Shown here piece after piece: positions 8,342-18,235 of a stretch of DNA of 64,000 bases (positions are counted from its first letter, which is position 1; the number at the start of each line of letters is the position of its first letter). The notes beneath the pieces were generated by a model. It was not told the origin of the DNA, ran no database searches, and saw nothing but the letters and a program-made list of their open reading frames with translations. A program made the translations under genes and the position numbers. The stretch lies in NCBI RefSeq assembly GCF_000820045.1, contig NZ_CDBJ01000042.1, positions 164,512 to 228,511 on the forward strand. Direction: 5' to 3'. Source of the DNA: Aeromonas rivuli. GTDB taxonomy: Bacteria > Pseudomonadota > Gammaproteobacteria > Enterobacterales > Aeromonadaceae.

Positions 8342-9598
8342 TTAGCGCAGTATCATCTGCTCGCGGCCCGGGCCGACGGAGACCATGGGCACCGGCACAC
8401 CCAGCAGGGTTTCGATGCGCAGCACATAGTGCTGGGCAGCCTTGGGCAGGTCTTCGAACTTGCGGATGTGGGAGATGTCTTCGCTCCAGGCTTCCATGGA
8501 CTCGTACACCGGCTTCAGACCGGCGGTCTGCGGCCAGATCGGGTTCTCGGTGTTGGCGCCTTCGTAGGCCACGCAGATCTTCAGATCCGGCATGCCGGAC
8601 AGGCAGTCCAGCTTGGTCAGTGCGATCTCGTTGGCTGCCTGGATTTCCAGACCCTGCTTGGTGGCAACGGCATCGAAGTAGCCGATGTCACGGGGACGGC
8701 CGGTGGTGGCGCCGAACTCGTTGGCAAACTTGCGGAACTCTTCCTGATTCTCCATGGCGGTGATCAGGGTGCCGGTACCCACGGAGGTACTGAATGCCTT
8801 GGCCACGGCAATGACGCGCTCAGGGCGCAGGGCCGGCAGGCCGCCACCGATCCCGGCGTAGGCGCCAGAAACGTGGGAAGAGGTCACCCAGGGGTATTCA
8901 CCGTAGATAAGGTCACGACCGGCGCCCAGCTGTGCTTCGAACAGCAGGGTGCCGTTCTGGGCCTGGATGGCTTTGAGGGGCTCGCTGACGTTGCAGACGG
9001 CGTCGATCCAAGGCGCGGACACTTCCAACAGCCAGTCGGCCATTTCCTGGGCGGTCTGGCTGAATTCGAAGCTGGGGTAGAGGGCCTTGAGCTGCGGCAG
9101 TTTCCAGTCGAGGAAGAACTGGATGCGCTCGACCAGTACTTCTGGCTGCTTCAGCCAGCCGACCAGGATCGCTTTTTTCATGACCCGATCACCGTAAGCC
9201 GGGGCAATGCCCTGACGGGTGGAGCCGTAGGCGCCATCGCCCAGACGGAGTTCTTCCAGGGTGTCTTCCAGGGCGTGGATCGGCAGGCAGAAGGTGGCGC
9301 GGTCAGAGATGGCCATCTTGGGATTGACACCGGCGGCCTTCACTTCGGCCAATTCCTTGGTCAGAGGCTCCGGGCTGATGACCATGCCAGGGCCAAGGAC
9401 GACCAGGCAATCAGGGTTGAATACGCCACTCGGCAGCTGGTGCAGCTTGAAGGTGCCCAGGTCGTTGACGACGGTGTGGCCGGCGTTGTTGCCGCCCTGA
9501 AAACGGATGCTGGCGGCGGATTGGCCTGCCAGATAATCGACGATGCGGCCTTTGCCTTCATCACCCCAGTTAGCACCTACGACTACGATAGACGACAT
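8342..9598 (-). CDS. Divergent adenylosuccinate synthetase paralogue (PurA-like)
   Basis: PurA-family GTPase-ligase, which normally joins IMP and aspartate. At 418 aa it is shorter than E. coli PurA (432). It keeps the phosphate loop NWGDEGKG with catalytic Asp, the catalytic His in NAGHT, the switch segment STSVGTG and the aspartate loop ATTGRPR. Aligning from memory to E. coli numbering, several IMP-site residues differ: His37 is Asn, Gly130-Arg131 is Arg-Gln, Arg143 is Lys and Gln224 is Leu (a Gln is one residue earlier). It stands alone opposite a LysR gene, not in a housekeeping purA context. Family membership is secure; the substrate is uncertain. Confidence 0.85.
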   Translation of the reverse strand: MSSIVVVGANWGDEGKGRIVDYLAGQSAASIRFQGGNNAGHTVVNDLGTFKLHQLPSGVFNPDCLVVLGPGMVISPEPLTKELAEVKAAGVNPKMAISDRATFCLPIHALEDTLEELRLGDGAYGSTRQGIAPAYGDRVMKKAILVGWLKQPEVLVERIQFFLDWKLPQLKALYPSFEFSQTAQEMADWLLEVSAPWIDAVCNVSEPLKAIQAQNGTLLFEAQLGAGRDLIYGEYPWVTSSHVSGAYAGIGGGLPALRPERVIAVAKAFSTSVGTGTLITAMENQEEFRKFANEFGATTGRPRDIGYFDAVATKQGLEIQAANEIALTKLDCLSGMPDLKICVAYEGANTENPIWPQTAGLKPVYESMEAWSEDISHIRKFEDLPKAAQHYVLRIETLLGVPVPMVSVGPGREQMILR

Positions 9599-9675
9599 GT
9601 GACTTTCTCCTAAGACGTTAGGCGTTCATCCTAGGAGGCTGGGGCGGATTAGAAAAATTAATTATCTTTATAATT

Positions 9676-9713
9676 CCGATAAGGAAGTCATATAATTGTG
9701 GCCAATTTATCGG
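9676..9713. promoter_or_regulatory. Inverted repeat between the purA-like and lysR genes
   Basis: CCGATAA (9676-9682) and TTATCGG (9707-9713) form a perfect inverted repeat with a 24-base AT-rich spacer in the divergent promoter region. This is a reasonable position for LysR-family binding sites controlling both genes. Motif-based inference only. Confidence 0.4.
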
Positions 9714-9770
9714 CAAAGACCCGCCATGACGCGCCACTGTGGTGCGCCTGCCGCGGGCGAGAGTGACCCC

Positions 9771-10739
9771 ATGTTGGATATTCACTGGCTCAATACCTTC
9801 GTCACCCTGGCGCGCTTGCAGCACTTTGGCCAGACGGCGACCGAACTGCACATGACCCAACCCAATGTCAGTCTGCACCTCAAGAATCTGGAGCAGGCGA
9901 CCCGGGTGAGGCTGATCGAGCGCAGCCCCTTTCGGCTCACCCAGGCGGGGGAGCGCTTGCTGCAAAGTGCCGAGCGGGCCATTGCCGAGCTGCAACTCTG
10001 TCAGGCCGATCTCAATGCTCTGGGGCAATTCAGCCAAGGCAAGCTGGCCATCGCCGCCAGCGACATCATCTCGCGCTTGCTGCTGATCCAGCCATTTCAG
10101 CGTTTCAAGCAAGCCTTCCCCGGCATCGATCTCACTCTGTTCAACACCACCTCGGATCAGGCCGCCGAGTTGGTCAAGGCCGGGCGGGCGGATCTCGGCT
10201 TCGTGATGGCGCAAAAGCGCAGCGAACCGCTGTTCTATACCGAGCTGCAACAGGTGACCTGGTGCGCCCTGGGTCAGGGGCTCGGCCGCTGGCAAGCCAG
10301 GGCCAGGGCGGGACAGAGCGATCCCCTGGATGAACCGACGCTGATCTTGCTCGGTCACGACACTCGCACCCGGGCGCTGATTGATCCCTCGTTGCCACTG
10401 CTGGGGTTGCCACCCTGCCGCATCATGGAGGTGGGCAGCGTGGATGCTCAGCTCGACTGGGCCGAGGCGGGATTCGGGGTCGCCATAGTGCCAGATTTCT
10501 CCTTGCACCCGCGCCTGAAGCTAACGGCGCCGGTCAGCGAGCTGCACGATTTCCCCAGTACCAGCCTGGGCTATGTGGTACGCCAGAATCAGGTGCTGTC
10601 CCGGGCCATCAAACAGCTGCTGCATTGGGTGGAGGAGGAGATACAGCGGCCTCATCCCTATCTGGGGCTGGAGTTGGCCTTGAGTGAGCAGGCCAAGGAG
10701 GGACAGGGCAAGGAGAGCACAAGGGGAGGAGATGAATAA
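9771..10739 (+). CDS. LysR-family regulator divergent from the purA-like gene
   Basis: 322-aa LysR-type regulator. The N-terminal winged helix is clear (LDIHWLNTFVTLARLQHFGQ, then MTQPNVSLHLKNLE), followed by a two-lobed effector domain ending near residue 290 and a hydrophilic tail. ATG 9771 (MLDIHWLNTF) is chosen because the LysR domain begins there, although the frame stays open to 9696. It is transcribed away from the PurA-like gene across a 172-base spacer. Classic LysR arrangement suggests it controls that gene, and the effector might be a purine or amino-acid derivative, but this is inference. Confidence 0.9.
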   Translation: MLDIHWLNTFVTLARLQHFGQTATELHMTQPNVSLHLKNLEQATRVRLIERSPFRLTQAGERLLQSAERAIAELQLCQADLNALGQFSQGKLAIAASDIISRLLLIQPFQRFKQAFPGIDLTLFNTTSDQAAELVKAGRADLGFVMAQKRSEPLFYTELQQVTWCALGQGLGRWQARARAGQSDPLDEPTLILLGHDTRTRALIDPSLPLLGLPPCRIMEVGSVDAQLDWAEAGFGVAIVPDFSLHPRLKLTAPVSELHDFPSTSLGYVVRQNQVLSRAIKQLLHWVEEEIQRPHPYLGLELALSEQAKEGQGKESTRGGDE

Positions 10740-10832
10740 GCGATCACGGGCCAGCCAGGGGAGCCAATGGGTTCAGATGGGCAGGCGCGATGCATCCCAT
10801 TTGGATGGCGGCTGAGCTGATCCTCAACACAT

Positions 10833-10862
10833 AACAACGGCCACCCAGGGGTGGCCGTTGTT
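10833..10862. terminator. Bidirectional terminator between lysR and the TAXI gene
   Basis: AACAACGGCCACC pairs perfectly over 13 bp with GGTGGCCGTTGTT around a CAGG loop. It lies between the ends of two convergent genes and can serve both. Confidence 0.8.
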
Positions 10863-10907
10863 TCATCGGGTGGCGCGGTTATCTGCCCACCGGGCCTGGC
10901 CGCAGAC

Positions 10908-12167
10908 TCAAGGGGCTGGCTGAGCCGCTGATGGCTGAACGGCGTCGCTCACCGCGGGCTCCTGGCCAGCTGGCACTGTGTTGCTGGCGGCCGAGGCTGG
11001 CCGGTCTGTCTCGGCTGGGGCGGGGACAGTGCCTGTTGCCATGGCCTCTGGTGCGGCTTCTTCAGCGGCACCCTCTACGGCATGCTCCGCTTCGGTTGGG
11101 GTTGATTCGGTCGAGACAGCCCCGGAAACCAAGGTTGTGGCGTCGGCCGATGAAGAAGAGAGCTCAGGTTGCAGTGATGCTGGCATCAGGCTCGGCGGTG
11201 TGGCATCCCTTGCCGGGGGCGCATTTGCGTCATCCAGCATGGCGGCATGGGGCGGTGCCAGGGTCGGCGCCATCATGCTCTCCTGGGTGAGCGCGATCAG
11301 GGCCGGGTGCAGGCGAGTGAACTGCTTGAGCCGCGCGTCCATGACCCGCCGCAGTTGATGTACCGTCTCGGCGGGCAAGGTATCGAGGGCCACCAGATCC
11401 GCGTACACCGCGATGGTGGGAAGAGAGAGTGTCTGACCCGGATAGAGATTGGCCGCAATGCGACCCTGCTCGTAATAGGTTGAGCCCTCGATCAATTGAT
11501 CGATTTTGGCATCCTCGATGGCAACCAGCCGTGCCTTGCAACGACCGGTCAAGTCCGAGATAACCTGACTCGGTTGGCCCGCAACCACGAAGGCGGCATC
11601 CAGGGTGCCATCACACAGACCTTGCAGGCGATTGGGCCCCTGTTCGGCCACAGTGCCGAAATCCTTGCTCTGCCAGCCCATGGCCTCAATGAGAGCCATG
11701 ATGGTGATCCTGTCCCCCCCGTTGGCACTGCCGAGATCGACCCGTTTACCCACCAGATCCCCCAGGCTGCTGATACTGCTCTTCTCGCTGACCAGCAGGG
11801 CGACCGACTCGCGATGAAGCCGGTAGAGGGTGCGCAGTGAGGCATCTGGGCCTTGTTGTTCGAAGGGGCCAGTGCCATGCACGGCGTGATAGAGCACATC
11901 GGATTGCACCAGGGCGAGTTGGCTCTTGCCACTCGCCAGATCGCGCAGATTGGCGAGTGAACCCTTGGTGCTCTGCACACTGCAGTGCAGGTTGTTGTGC
12001 GCGCTATCTTCGTTGAACAGGCGACAGAGGGCCCCCCCGACAGGGTAATAGACGCCGGTGAGGGCCCCGGTGCTGATGGTGAGGTAGCTGTCAGCGGCCT
12101 GGGCGTTTGTTCCCCAGCAGAGCAAGGCAAACAGGGGAGCGAGCAGGGTAGAGATTCGTGGGCGCAT
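10908..12167 (-). CDS. TAXI-family TRAP solute receptor with low-complexity C-terminal tail
   Basis: TAXI-type periplasmic binding protein of 419 aa from ATG 12167. It has a signal peptide (LLAPLFALLCWGTNAQA, cleavage near residue 25) and the TAXI signature ISTGALTGVYYPVGGALC. The receptor domain appears to end near residue 305. The remaining roughly 110 residues are rich in Ala, Pro, Ser, Thr and Glu and look disordered, which is not usual for this family. No TRAP permease gene is adjacent, so it is an orphan receptor. A GTG at 12200 would add 11 residues. It starts 48 nt after the C-S lyase gene and may be co-transcribed with it. Confidence 0.88.
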   Translation of the reverse strand: MRPRISTLLAPLFALLCWGTNAQAADSYLTISTGALTGVYYPVGGALCRLFNEDSAHNNLHCSVQSTKGSLANLRDLASGKSQLALVQSDVLYHAVHGTGPFEQQGPDASLRTLYRLHRESVALLVSEKSSISSLGDLVGKRVDLGSANGGDRITIMALIEAMGWQSKDFGTVAEQGPNRLQGLCDGTLDAAFVVAGQPSQVISDLTGRCKARLVAIEDAKIDQLIEGSTYYEQGRIAANLYPGQTLSLPTIAVYADLVALDTLPAETVHQLRRVMDARLKQFTRLHPALIALTQESMMAPTLAPPHAAMLDDANAPPARDATPPSLMPASLQPELSSSSADATTLVSGAVSTESTPTEAEHAVEGAAEEAAPEAMATGTVPAPAETDRPASAASNTVPAGQEPAVSDAVQPSAAQPAP

Positions 12168-12215
12168 AGATAACCAATCAGGAAAAAGGGGATGGGCCAC
12201 CTGGGCCCATCGGGT

Positions 12216-13358
12216 TTAGTTGGGCAGCGTGAGGATGGCTTGCTCCATGCGAGCCAGCGCCTTGGTGAGCAGCGCGCTGGTACAGCCAAAGTTGAGGCGC
12301 ACGAAATCGCCGTCACCAAACTGGGCACCCGGGGAGAGGCCAACCCCCGCCTGCTCGAAGAAGGCGACGGGGTTGTCCAGGCCCAGGGCGCCCACATCTA
12401 TCCAGGCCAGGTAAGTCGCTTGATTGCGCGCCATCTTGACCCCCGGCCAGCGGGCCACGGCCGCCTCGATCAGCGCCAGGTTGCCACGCAGATAGTCGAG
12501 CTGCGCCAGGAGCCAGGCCTCGCCTCCTTCATAGGCGGCTTCGGCCGCCACGAAACCGAGCAGGTTGACGTCGGCACTGATGCCGCGCATCGCCTGTTGC
12601 AACTTGAGGCGCAGCCGGGCATTGGGCACCACGGCGAAGGAGCAGCAGAGGCCGGCGATATTGAAGGTCTTGCTCGGCGCCATCATGACGGCGCTGCGCT
12701 GGGCGGCTTCCGGGCTGATGGCGCCATAGGGGATGTGCTTGGCATCCCTGTCCAGCAGCAGGTCGCAGTGGATCTCGTCCGAGCAGACCACCAGATTGTG
12801 GCGCTCGGCGATGGCATCGATGGTGGCCAGCTCTTCGCGGGTGAAGATGGTGCCGCCCGGGTTTTGCGGATTGCAGAGCAGCAGTAGATCTGCCGAGGGA
12901 GCCTGACGCTCCAGCTCTTCGATATCGATCAGCCAGCGGCCATCCTGCTCCGCCATGGGCACCGTCAGCAGAGGCCTGTCATTGAAGCCTGGCGCCTGCA
13001 AGAAGGGGTAGTAGACCGGCTTGGGGGTGATGATGCCGCGACCGTGCTGGCTCCAGGCCTTGCAGGCCAGATTGAGACCGGGTACCACGCCGGGCAGGAA
13101 TACCAGCCACTCGGCCTCTATCTGCCAGCCATAACGCTCACTCAGGCGAGCCATGATGAGTTCAATCAGACGAGGGGAGGGACGCGAGTAACCAAAGATG
13201 CCGTGGGCAACCCGCTCGGTCAGTGCTTCCAGCACGCAGGGAGGGGAGACGAAGTCGGTATCCGCGACCCACATGGGCAGCACGTCCTGGCCCTTGTACT
13301 TGTCCCACTTCAGACTCATGGTGCCGCTGCGGTCAATTTCCCTGTCAAAATCAAACAT
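12216..13358 (-). CDS. patB: PatB/MalY-type cystathionine beta-lyase (PLP C-S lyase)
   Basis: Fold-type I PLP enzyme (380 aa) cleaving C-S bonds of cystathionine or cysteine conjugates. Features include the N-terminal WDKYKGQDVLPMWVADTDF, the cofactor-stacking region, LLCNPQNPGGTIF, CSDEIHCDLL and the PLP-lysine motif APSKTFNIAG near residue 230. Length and motifs fit PatB and MalY. A regulatory MalY-like role is not implied, since no maltose genes are near. It is upstream of the TAXI gene and opposite the SetB-like gene. Confidence 0.92.
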   Translation of the reverse strand: MFDFDREIDRSGTMSLKWDKYKGQDVLPMWVADTDFVSPPCVLEALTERVAHGIFGYSRPSPRLIELIMARLSERYGWQIEAEWLVFLPGVVPGLNLACKAWSQHGRGIITPKPVYYPFLQAPGFNDRPLLTVPMAEQDGRWLIDIEELERQAPSADLLLLCNPQNPGGTIFTREELATIDAIAERHNLVVCSDEIHCDLLLDRDAKHIPYGAISPEAAQRSAVMMAPSKTFNIAGLCCSFAVVPNARLRLKLQQAMRGISADVNLLGFVAAEAAYEGGEAWLLAQLDYLRGNLALIEAAVARWPGVKMARNQATYLAWIDVGALGLDNPVAFFEQAGVGLSPGAQFGDGDFVRLNFGCTSALLTKALARMEQAILTLPN

Positions 13359-13610
13359 CTGTCATCCTTTTTTTAGCCAAATAGTCTTGTCGCCATGGGG
13401 TTGCCGGTCTGGGGGCCCCGGCCATTGAGCTGCGAGGCCTGGCGCCAACTGGCTTGCCATCATGGGGAGTGCCGCCTGGCGACATGGCCTCTCAATGTAC
13501 GGTGTCCGTGGGGGAGTCGCAAGCCTTGAGCTGGCTCTTGATAGTGTCATAAAATAGCCATCATCATGCCATGCACTCGCACCTCCTTCCTCCAATTCGG
13601 TGATAGCCCT

Positions 13611-14783
13611 ATGAAATCCCTGACTGCGGTCATCAAGCGTCCGGATCCCGTCTCGTTGTCGTTTCTGGCCGTCACCTTCATGACGGGGGTAGCGGTGGCC
13701 CTGCAGGTGCCCACCTTGAGCCTGTTCCTGGCCGAAGAGGTGCAGGTGCGTCCCTTCCTGGTCGGCCTGTTCTACACGGTCAATGCCCTGGTTGGCATCC
13801 TCGTCAGTCAATGGCTGGGCCACAGATCCGACAGTCAGGGGGATCGCAAGACCCTGATCCTGCGCTGCTGCGCCGCCGGCATCGTGCTCTCCCTGCTGTT
13901 TGCCTGGAACCGCAACTACTGGCTGTTAGTGAGTCTCGGGGTGCTGCTGGCCAGCCTGGCGGCCACCGCCAGCCCGCAGCTGTTCGCCCTGGCGCGCGAG
14001 CACGCGGATCGCCAGCAAAAGCGCGCCGACATGTTCAGCTCAGTGATGCGGGCCCAGTTCTCCCTGGCCTGGGTGATAGGGCCGCCCATGGCGTTCGCCT
14101 TGGCCATTGGCTATGGCTTCGAGGTGATGTATCTCGCCTCCGCCCTGGCCTATCTCATTTGTGGTCTGGTGGTGTGGCGCTGGCTGCCGTCACTGCCACT
14201 GCCGGTGAAAGATGAGACGGCCACCAGGGTCAGCAGCTGGCGGGATCCTTCGGTGCGGGCGCTGTTTATCGCCTCGACCCTGATGTGGACCTGCAACAGC
14301 ATGTATCTCATCAACATGCCGCTCTACATCACCCGCGAGCTCGGACTGGATGAGAAGCTGGCCGGGATCTTGATGGGCACGGCGGCGGCGCTGGAGATCC
14401 CCTTCATGCTGCTGGCGGGCTACTACACCCGCCGCTTCGGCAAGCGGCCCATGATGCTGGTGGCGGTGCTGGCCGGGGTCGGTTTCTACATCGGCCTGGT
14501 GACGCTGTCGAGCCAGCAGGCGCTGATCGCACTGCAACTGTTCAATGCCATCTTCATCGGCATCATCGCCGGTATCGGCATGTCCTACTTCCAGGACTTG
14601 ATGCCGGGTCGGGCCGGGGTCGCCACCACCCTGTTCGCCAACAGCATTCGCACCGGCTCCATACTGGCGGGCGCCATCGCCGGCATCGTCGCCGAGCTGT
14701 GGAGCTTCCACGGTGTCTTCATGGTGGCGCTGACCCTGGCCATGCTGGCGCTGGTCGCCTGCTGGCGAGTCCCCAATGCCTGA
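13611..14783 (+). CDS. setB: MFS sugar efflux transporter, SetA/SetB type
   Basis: Twelve-helix major facilitator of 390 aa from ATG 13611 (MKSLTAVIKRPDPV). It resembles the Set sugar efflux family: FMTGVAVALQVPTLSLFLAEE in helix 1, SDSQGDRKTLI in the loop 2-3 motif, SPQLFALAREH, and GYYTRRFGKRPMM in the second half. Set proteins export sugars or analogues such as isopropyl-thiogalactoside. An in-frame ATG at 13566 is unlikely because its 15 extra residues are not family-like. It stands alone, divergent from patB. Confidence 0.87.
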   Translation: MKSLTAVIKRPDPVSLSFLAVTFMTGVAVALQVPTLSLFLAEEVQVRPFLVGLFYTVNALVGILVSQWLGHRSDSQGDRKTLILRCCAAGIVLSLLFAWNRNYWLLVSLGVLLASLAATASPQLFALAREHADRQQKRADMFSSVMRAQFSLAWVIGPPMAFALAIGYGFEVMYLASALAYLICGLVVWRWLPSLPLPVKDETATRVSSWRDPSVRALFIASTLMWTCNSMYLINMPLYITRELGLDEKLAGILMGTAAALEIPFMLLAGYYTRRFGKRPMMLVAVLAGVGFYIGLVTLSSQQALIALQLFNAIFIGIIAGIGMSYFQDLMPGRAGVATTLFANSIRTGSILAGAIAGIVAELWSFHGVFMVALTLAMLALVACWRVPNA

Positions 14784-14823
14784 GTGAGCCTGGCCTGTGG
14801 CCAGCGGCATGAGCATGAATAGA

Positions 14824-14850
14824 AGAAAAAACCGCGTTGTGCGGGTCTTT
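14824..14850 (+). terminator. Weak terminator-like hairpin after setB
   Basis: CCGC and GCGG pair around GTTGT, flanked by an A-run before and TCTTTT after. The stem is short; it may work in both directions between convergent setB and the lysR gene. Confidence 0.45.
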
Positions 14851-14923
14851 TATTGGCTGGCAAGGGGGCGAGGGAAGAGTGGCGTGAAACGGTGCTACTC
14901 GGCGGCGTTACCGGGTCTTGGCC

Positions 14924-15817
14924 TTAGCGCGCCGGGCGCTTTTCCGGATGCTGGTACTCATCGCGCAGGCAACGCAGCAGCAATTCGGTGGCCGGGCCCA
15001 GGGCATCCGGGCTCATGGTCAGCAGGTAGGTATAGAGGTGGCGCTCGCTGCCACCCTCCAGGGTCAACGGTACCAGGCTGCCATCGGTCAGGGCGCAGTT
15101 GGCCAGGTGGCGTGGCAGCCAACCATAGCCGAGCCCTTGTTGCAGCAGGGCGATCGCCTCCTGGTAGTGGGTTACCTTCCAGCCGGTATCCTCGGCATCA
15201 TTCCAGTCCACCGAGCGATGAATGGGGGGATGCAGACCTATCTGGTTATGGCTGGCCAGTCTGTCCAGGGGCAGGGGGGCTGGTTCGCAGGCTAGGGGGT
15301 GCCCGGGGGCGCACAGGGGCAACAGAGTGACCTCGTCCAGGGGGAGGCCGGTGCGATCGCTTGGCAGGTGCTCCGAGATCATCAAGTCCCCCAGTTGCAA
15401 GGCACTGAAGTGGCAATGTACCCGCTCGTGCAGATTGATGCGGCAGCCCCTACTGCGAGGATAGAAGCGGGCCAGCGCCCGGTAGAGCCGCTCCCTGGGT
15501 TGCAGCGTGCTGACATAGAGGTTGATCTGGGGTTCCCACTGGCGCTCCAGGTTGTCGGCCAGGTTTTCGAGGTCTTCTACCTGCAGGCTGAGCTGGCGGG
15601 CGCGCTTGAGGAAGATCTCTCCCGCGGGCGTGAGCACCGCCTTGCGACCACGTACCTCCAGCAGCGCCACCCCCAGACTCTGCTGCAGCTTGGCTACCGC
15701 ATGGTTGAGGGAGGACTGGCTCTTGTTCAGTGCCTCGGCCGCCTGGGCGTAGCCGCCACAGTCGACCACGGCCTGAAAGATGCGCCACTGCTCGAAGGTA
15801 CTCTTGGGTCGAAACAT
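14924..15817 (-). CDS. LysR-family transcriptional regulator
   Basis: 297-aa LysR regulator. The N-terminal helix-turn-helix reads FEQWRIFQAVVDCGGYAQAAEALNKSQSSLNHAVAKLQQSLG, followed by VRGRKAVLTPAGEIFL and an effector domain with ILQ-type lobes. Similar proteins in Vibrio and Aeromonas are uncharacterised. It lies between the setB and yciK genes with about 90 bases on its upstream side, and there is no obvious target operon. Family call is firm; function unknown. Confidence 0.9.
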   Translation of the reverse strand: MFRPKSTFEQWRIFQAVVDCGGYAQAAEALNKSQSSLNHAVAKLQQSLGVALLEVRGRKAVLTPAGEIFLKRARQLSLQVEDLENLADNLERQWEPQINLYVSTLQPRERLYRALARFYPRSRGCRINLHERVHCHFSALQLGDLMISEHLPSDRTGLPLDEVTLLPLCAPGHPLACEPAPLPLDRLASHNQIGLHPPIHRSVDWNDAEDTGWKVTHYQEAIALLQQGLGYGWLPRHLANCALTDGSLVPLTLEGGSERHLYTYLLTMSPDALGPATELLLRCLRDEYQHPEKRPAR

Positions 15818-15908
15818 AACTCACCTGCTGGTTATTCTGCACCAAACCCGTATCAACGGACTCTAATAACACTAACTGCCATTGGCGGGACAGGCCTGTT
15901 TTTTCTGG

Positions 15909-16664
15909 TTATTTGGGTTGGGCGACGAAGGTCTGGCCCGTTTTGCCCTGGCTGTCAGCGCCCATCAGGTAGAGATAAAGGGGCATCAGATCGGCTGGCG
16001 TCTTGAGCGCCATGGCATCTTCGGCCGGGAAGGCGCTGGCCCGCATCTTGGTGCGGGTACCGCCCGGATTGATGCTGTTGACGCGCACCCCTGTGTTATC
16101 CAGCTCATCGGCCAGCACTTCCATCATGCCTTCGACCGCGAACTTGGAGATGGCATAGGTGCCCCAGTAGGCGCGGCCCTTGCGGCCCACACCGGAGGAG
16201 GTAAACAGCAGGGAGGCCTCGCCATGTTGCTTGGCGGTCTGACGCACCAGCGGCAGCAGCGCCTGGGTCAGCAGAAATTCGGACTTGACGTTGACCTGCA
16301 TCACCTCGTCCCACTCCTTCTCCTGGATATGCTCGAAGGGCGACAGAGTACCGAGCAGGCCCGCATTGAACAGGACGCCATCGAGGCGCCCGAACTGCTG
16401 CGCGAAGGTCTCGGCCATGCCACGGTAGTGGCTGGCGGTGGCCCCCTTGAGATCGACCGGGGCGATGGCGGGCAAGGGGTGACCGGCGGCTTCAATCTGG
16501 TCATAGACGGCTTCGAGTTTGGCCACGGTGCGGCCGAGCAGTATGACGGTGGCGCCATGGGCTGCGAAGGTCAGTGCCGCTTCACGGCCAATGCCATCGC
16601 CAGCCCCCGTCACCAGGATGACTTTGTTGTTGAGCAAGGTGGCGGGGGCCTGATAATCGAGCAT
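15909..16664 (-). CDS. yciK: Short-chain dehydrogenase YciK
   Basis: NAD(P)-dependent SDR oxidoreductase of 251 aa. It has the nucleotide motif TGAGDGIG at residues 19-26, the structural motif FNAG and the catalytic YAISK. It closely resembles E. coli YciK, including the opening MLDYQAP and VGRKGRAYWGTYAISKFA. Start ATG 16664 has AGGAG 6 nt upstream; the frame is open further upstream but without a ribosome site. In enterobacteria yciK lies near sohB and topA, and both are close by here too. Substrate is unknown. Confidence 0.93.
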   Translation of the reverse strand: MLDYQAPATLLNNKVILVTGAGDGIGREAALTFAAHGATVILLGRTVAKLEAVYDQIEAAGHPLPAIAPVDLKGATASHYRGMAETFAQQFGRLDGVLFNAGLLGTLSPFEHIQEKEWDEVMQVNVKSEFLLTQALLPLVRQTAKQHGEASLLFTSSGVGRKGRAYWGTYAISKFAVEGMMEVLADELDNTGVRVNSINPGGTRTKMRASAFPAEDAMALKTPADLMPLYLYLMGADSQGKTGQTFVAQPK

Positions 16665-17012
16665 GACGACTCCTTTGATTCTCTGCGGTTGGCCAGTGCG
16701 CTCGATCATTGCTGTCGAGCAAGGCGCTGGCATTATCCGGGCAAGTGTACTGAGGCGTTTGGCGGTTTGACCAGCGTCCCGGGGTAAAAATGTGAAGAAA
16801 ACGAGGGGCTTGCCAGCAAATAATTCAAAGGCGCCAGGCAATGACGCGCTCTGTGTCCTGTTTCTCCCGGCTCGCTGGCCGAGGCACACCCGGCGCCAAG
16901 GGCGGAAGACGGCTCCCCAGCCGCGGCCTGCTTTGGGGCTGGCAACAGTCTTTGCGCCCTTTGGGCAAACTCCCTAGAATGGGAAAAATTTTCACTCTCA
17001 ACGGAGTTCTCT
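16665..17012. other. Promoter-bearing spacer yciK / sohB
   Basis: This 348-base divergent spacer has no supported gene. The only convincing signal is a sigma-70-like promoter for sohB at 16952-16980. Open frames crossing it on either strand are not family-like. Confidence 0.65.
16952..16980 (+). promoter_or_regulatory. Probable sigma-70 promoter of sohB
   Basis: TTGCGC, a 17-base spacer and TAGAAT, placed about 30 nt before the sohB start codon. Confidence 0.55.
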
Positions 17013-18020
<1,008 letters not shown>

Positions 18021-18048
18021 GCAGCCATTACGCAAACGAAATGAAAAA

Positions 18049-18070
18049 GCCGGGCTCTTGCCCGGCCCTT
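18049..18070 (+). terminator. Terminator after sohB
   Basis: GCCGGGC pairs with GCCCGGC around TCTT, preceded by an A-run and followed by CCTTCGTTT. It lies 28 nt past the sohB stop. Confidence 0.7.
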
Positions 18071-18094
18071 CGTTTATGGCTTTGTTGCGGCTTA

Positions 18095-18235
18095 GAACCT
18101 GTCTACGAGCTGTCACGAGAGGTCGTCAGCAAGGTAAAGAGCAGCGCAGGAACCGGAGCGTATAGGCATACGTGAGGATTCCGAGCCGCGCATGAGCCTT
18201 GATCACGGCCTCGCAGTAAGATCGTGACCAGGTTC
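18095..18235. mobile_element. 141-bp MITE-like element with TTA target duplication, inserted at the astB stop codon
   Basis: The ends GAACCTG (18095-18101) and CAGGTTC (18229-18235) are inverted repeats. The similarity extends inward to about 27 bases: GAACCTGTCTACGAGCT on the left and, in reverse complement, GAACCTGGTCACGATCT on the right. Both sides are flanked by TTA (18092-18094 and 18236-18238) in a CTTAG context, which looks like a TNA target duplication as made by IS5-group transposases. No coding capacity is present, so it must depend on a transposase elsewhere. The right TTA is the astB stop codon. Confidence 0.75.

Noticed and set aside
8342..9598. Phage-type PurZ (2-aminoadenylosuccinate synthetase) as the identity of the PurA-like gene
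   Set aside because: PurZ replaces the catalytic Asp of the GDEGKG motif; here the Asp is intact, and no phage or Z-genome genes surround it.
13566..13610. Longer N-terminus for the SetB-like transporter
   Set aside because: The 15 extra residues (MPCTRTSF...) are not family-like, and the start at 13611 begins at the expected cytoplasmic end before helix 1.
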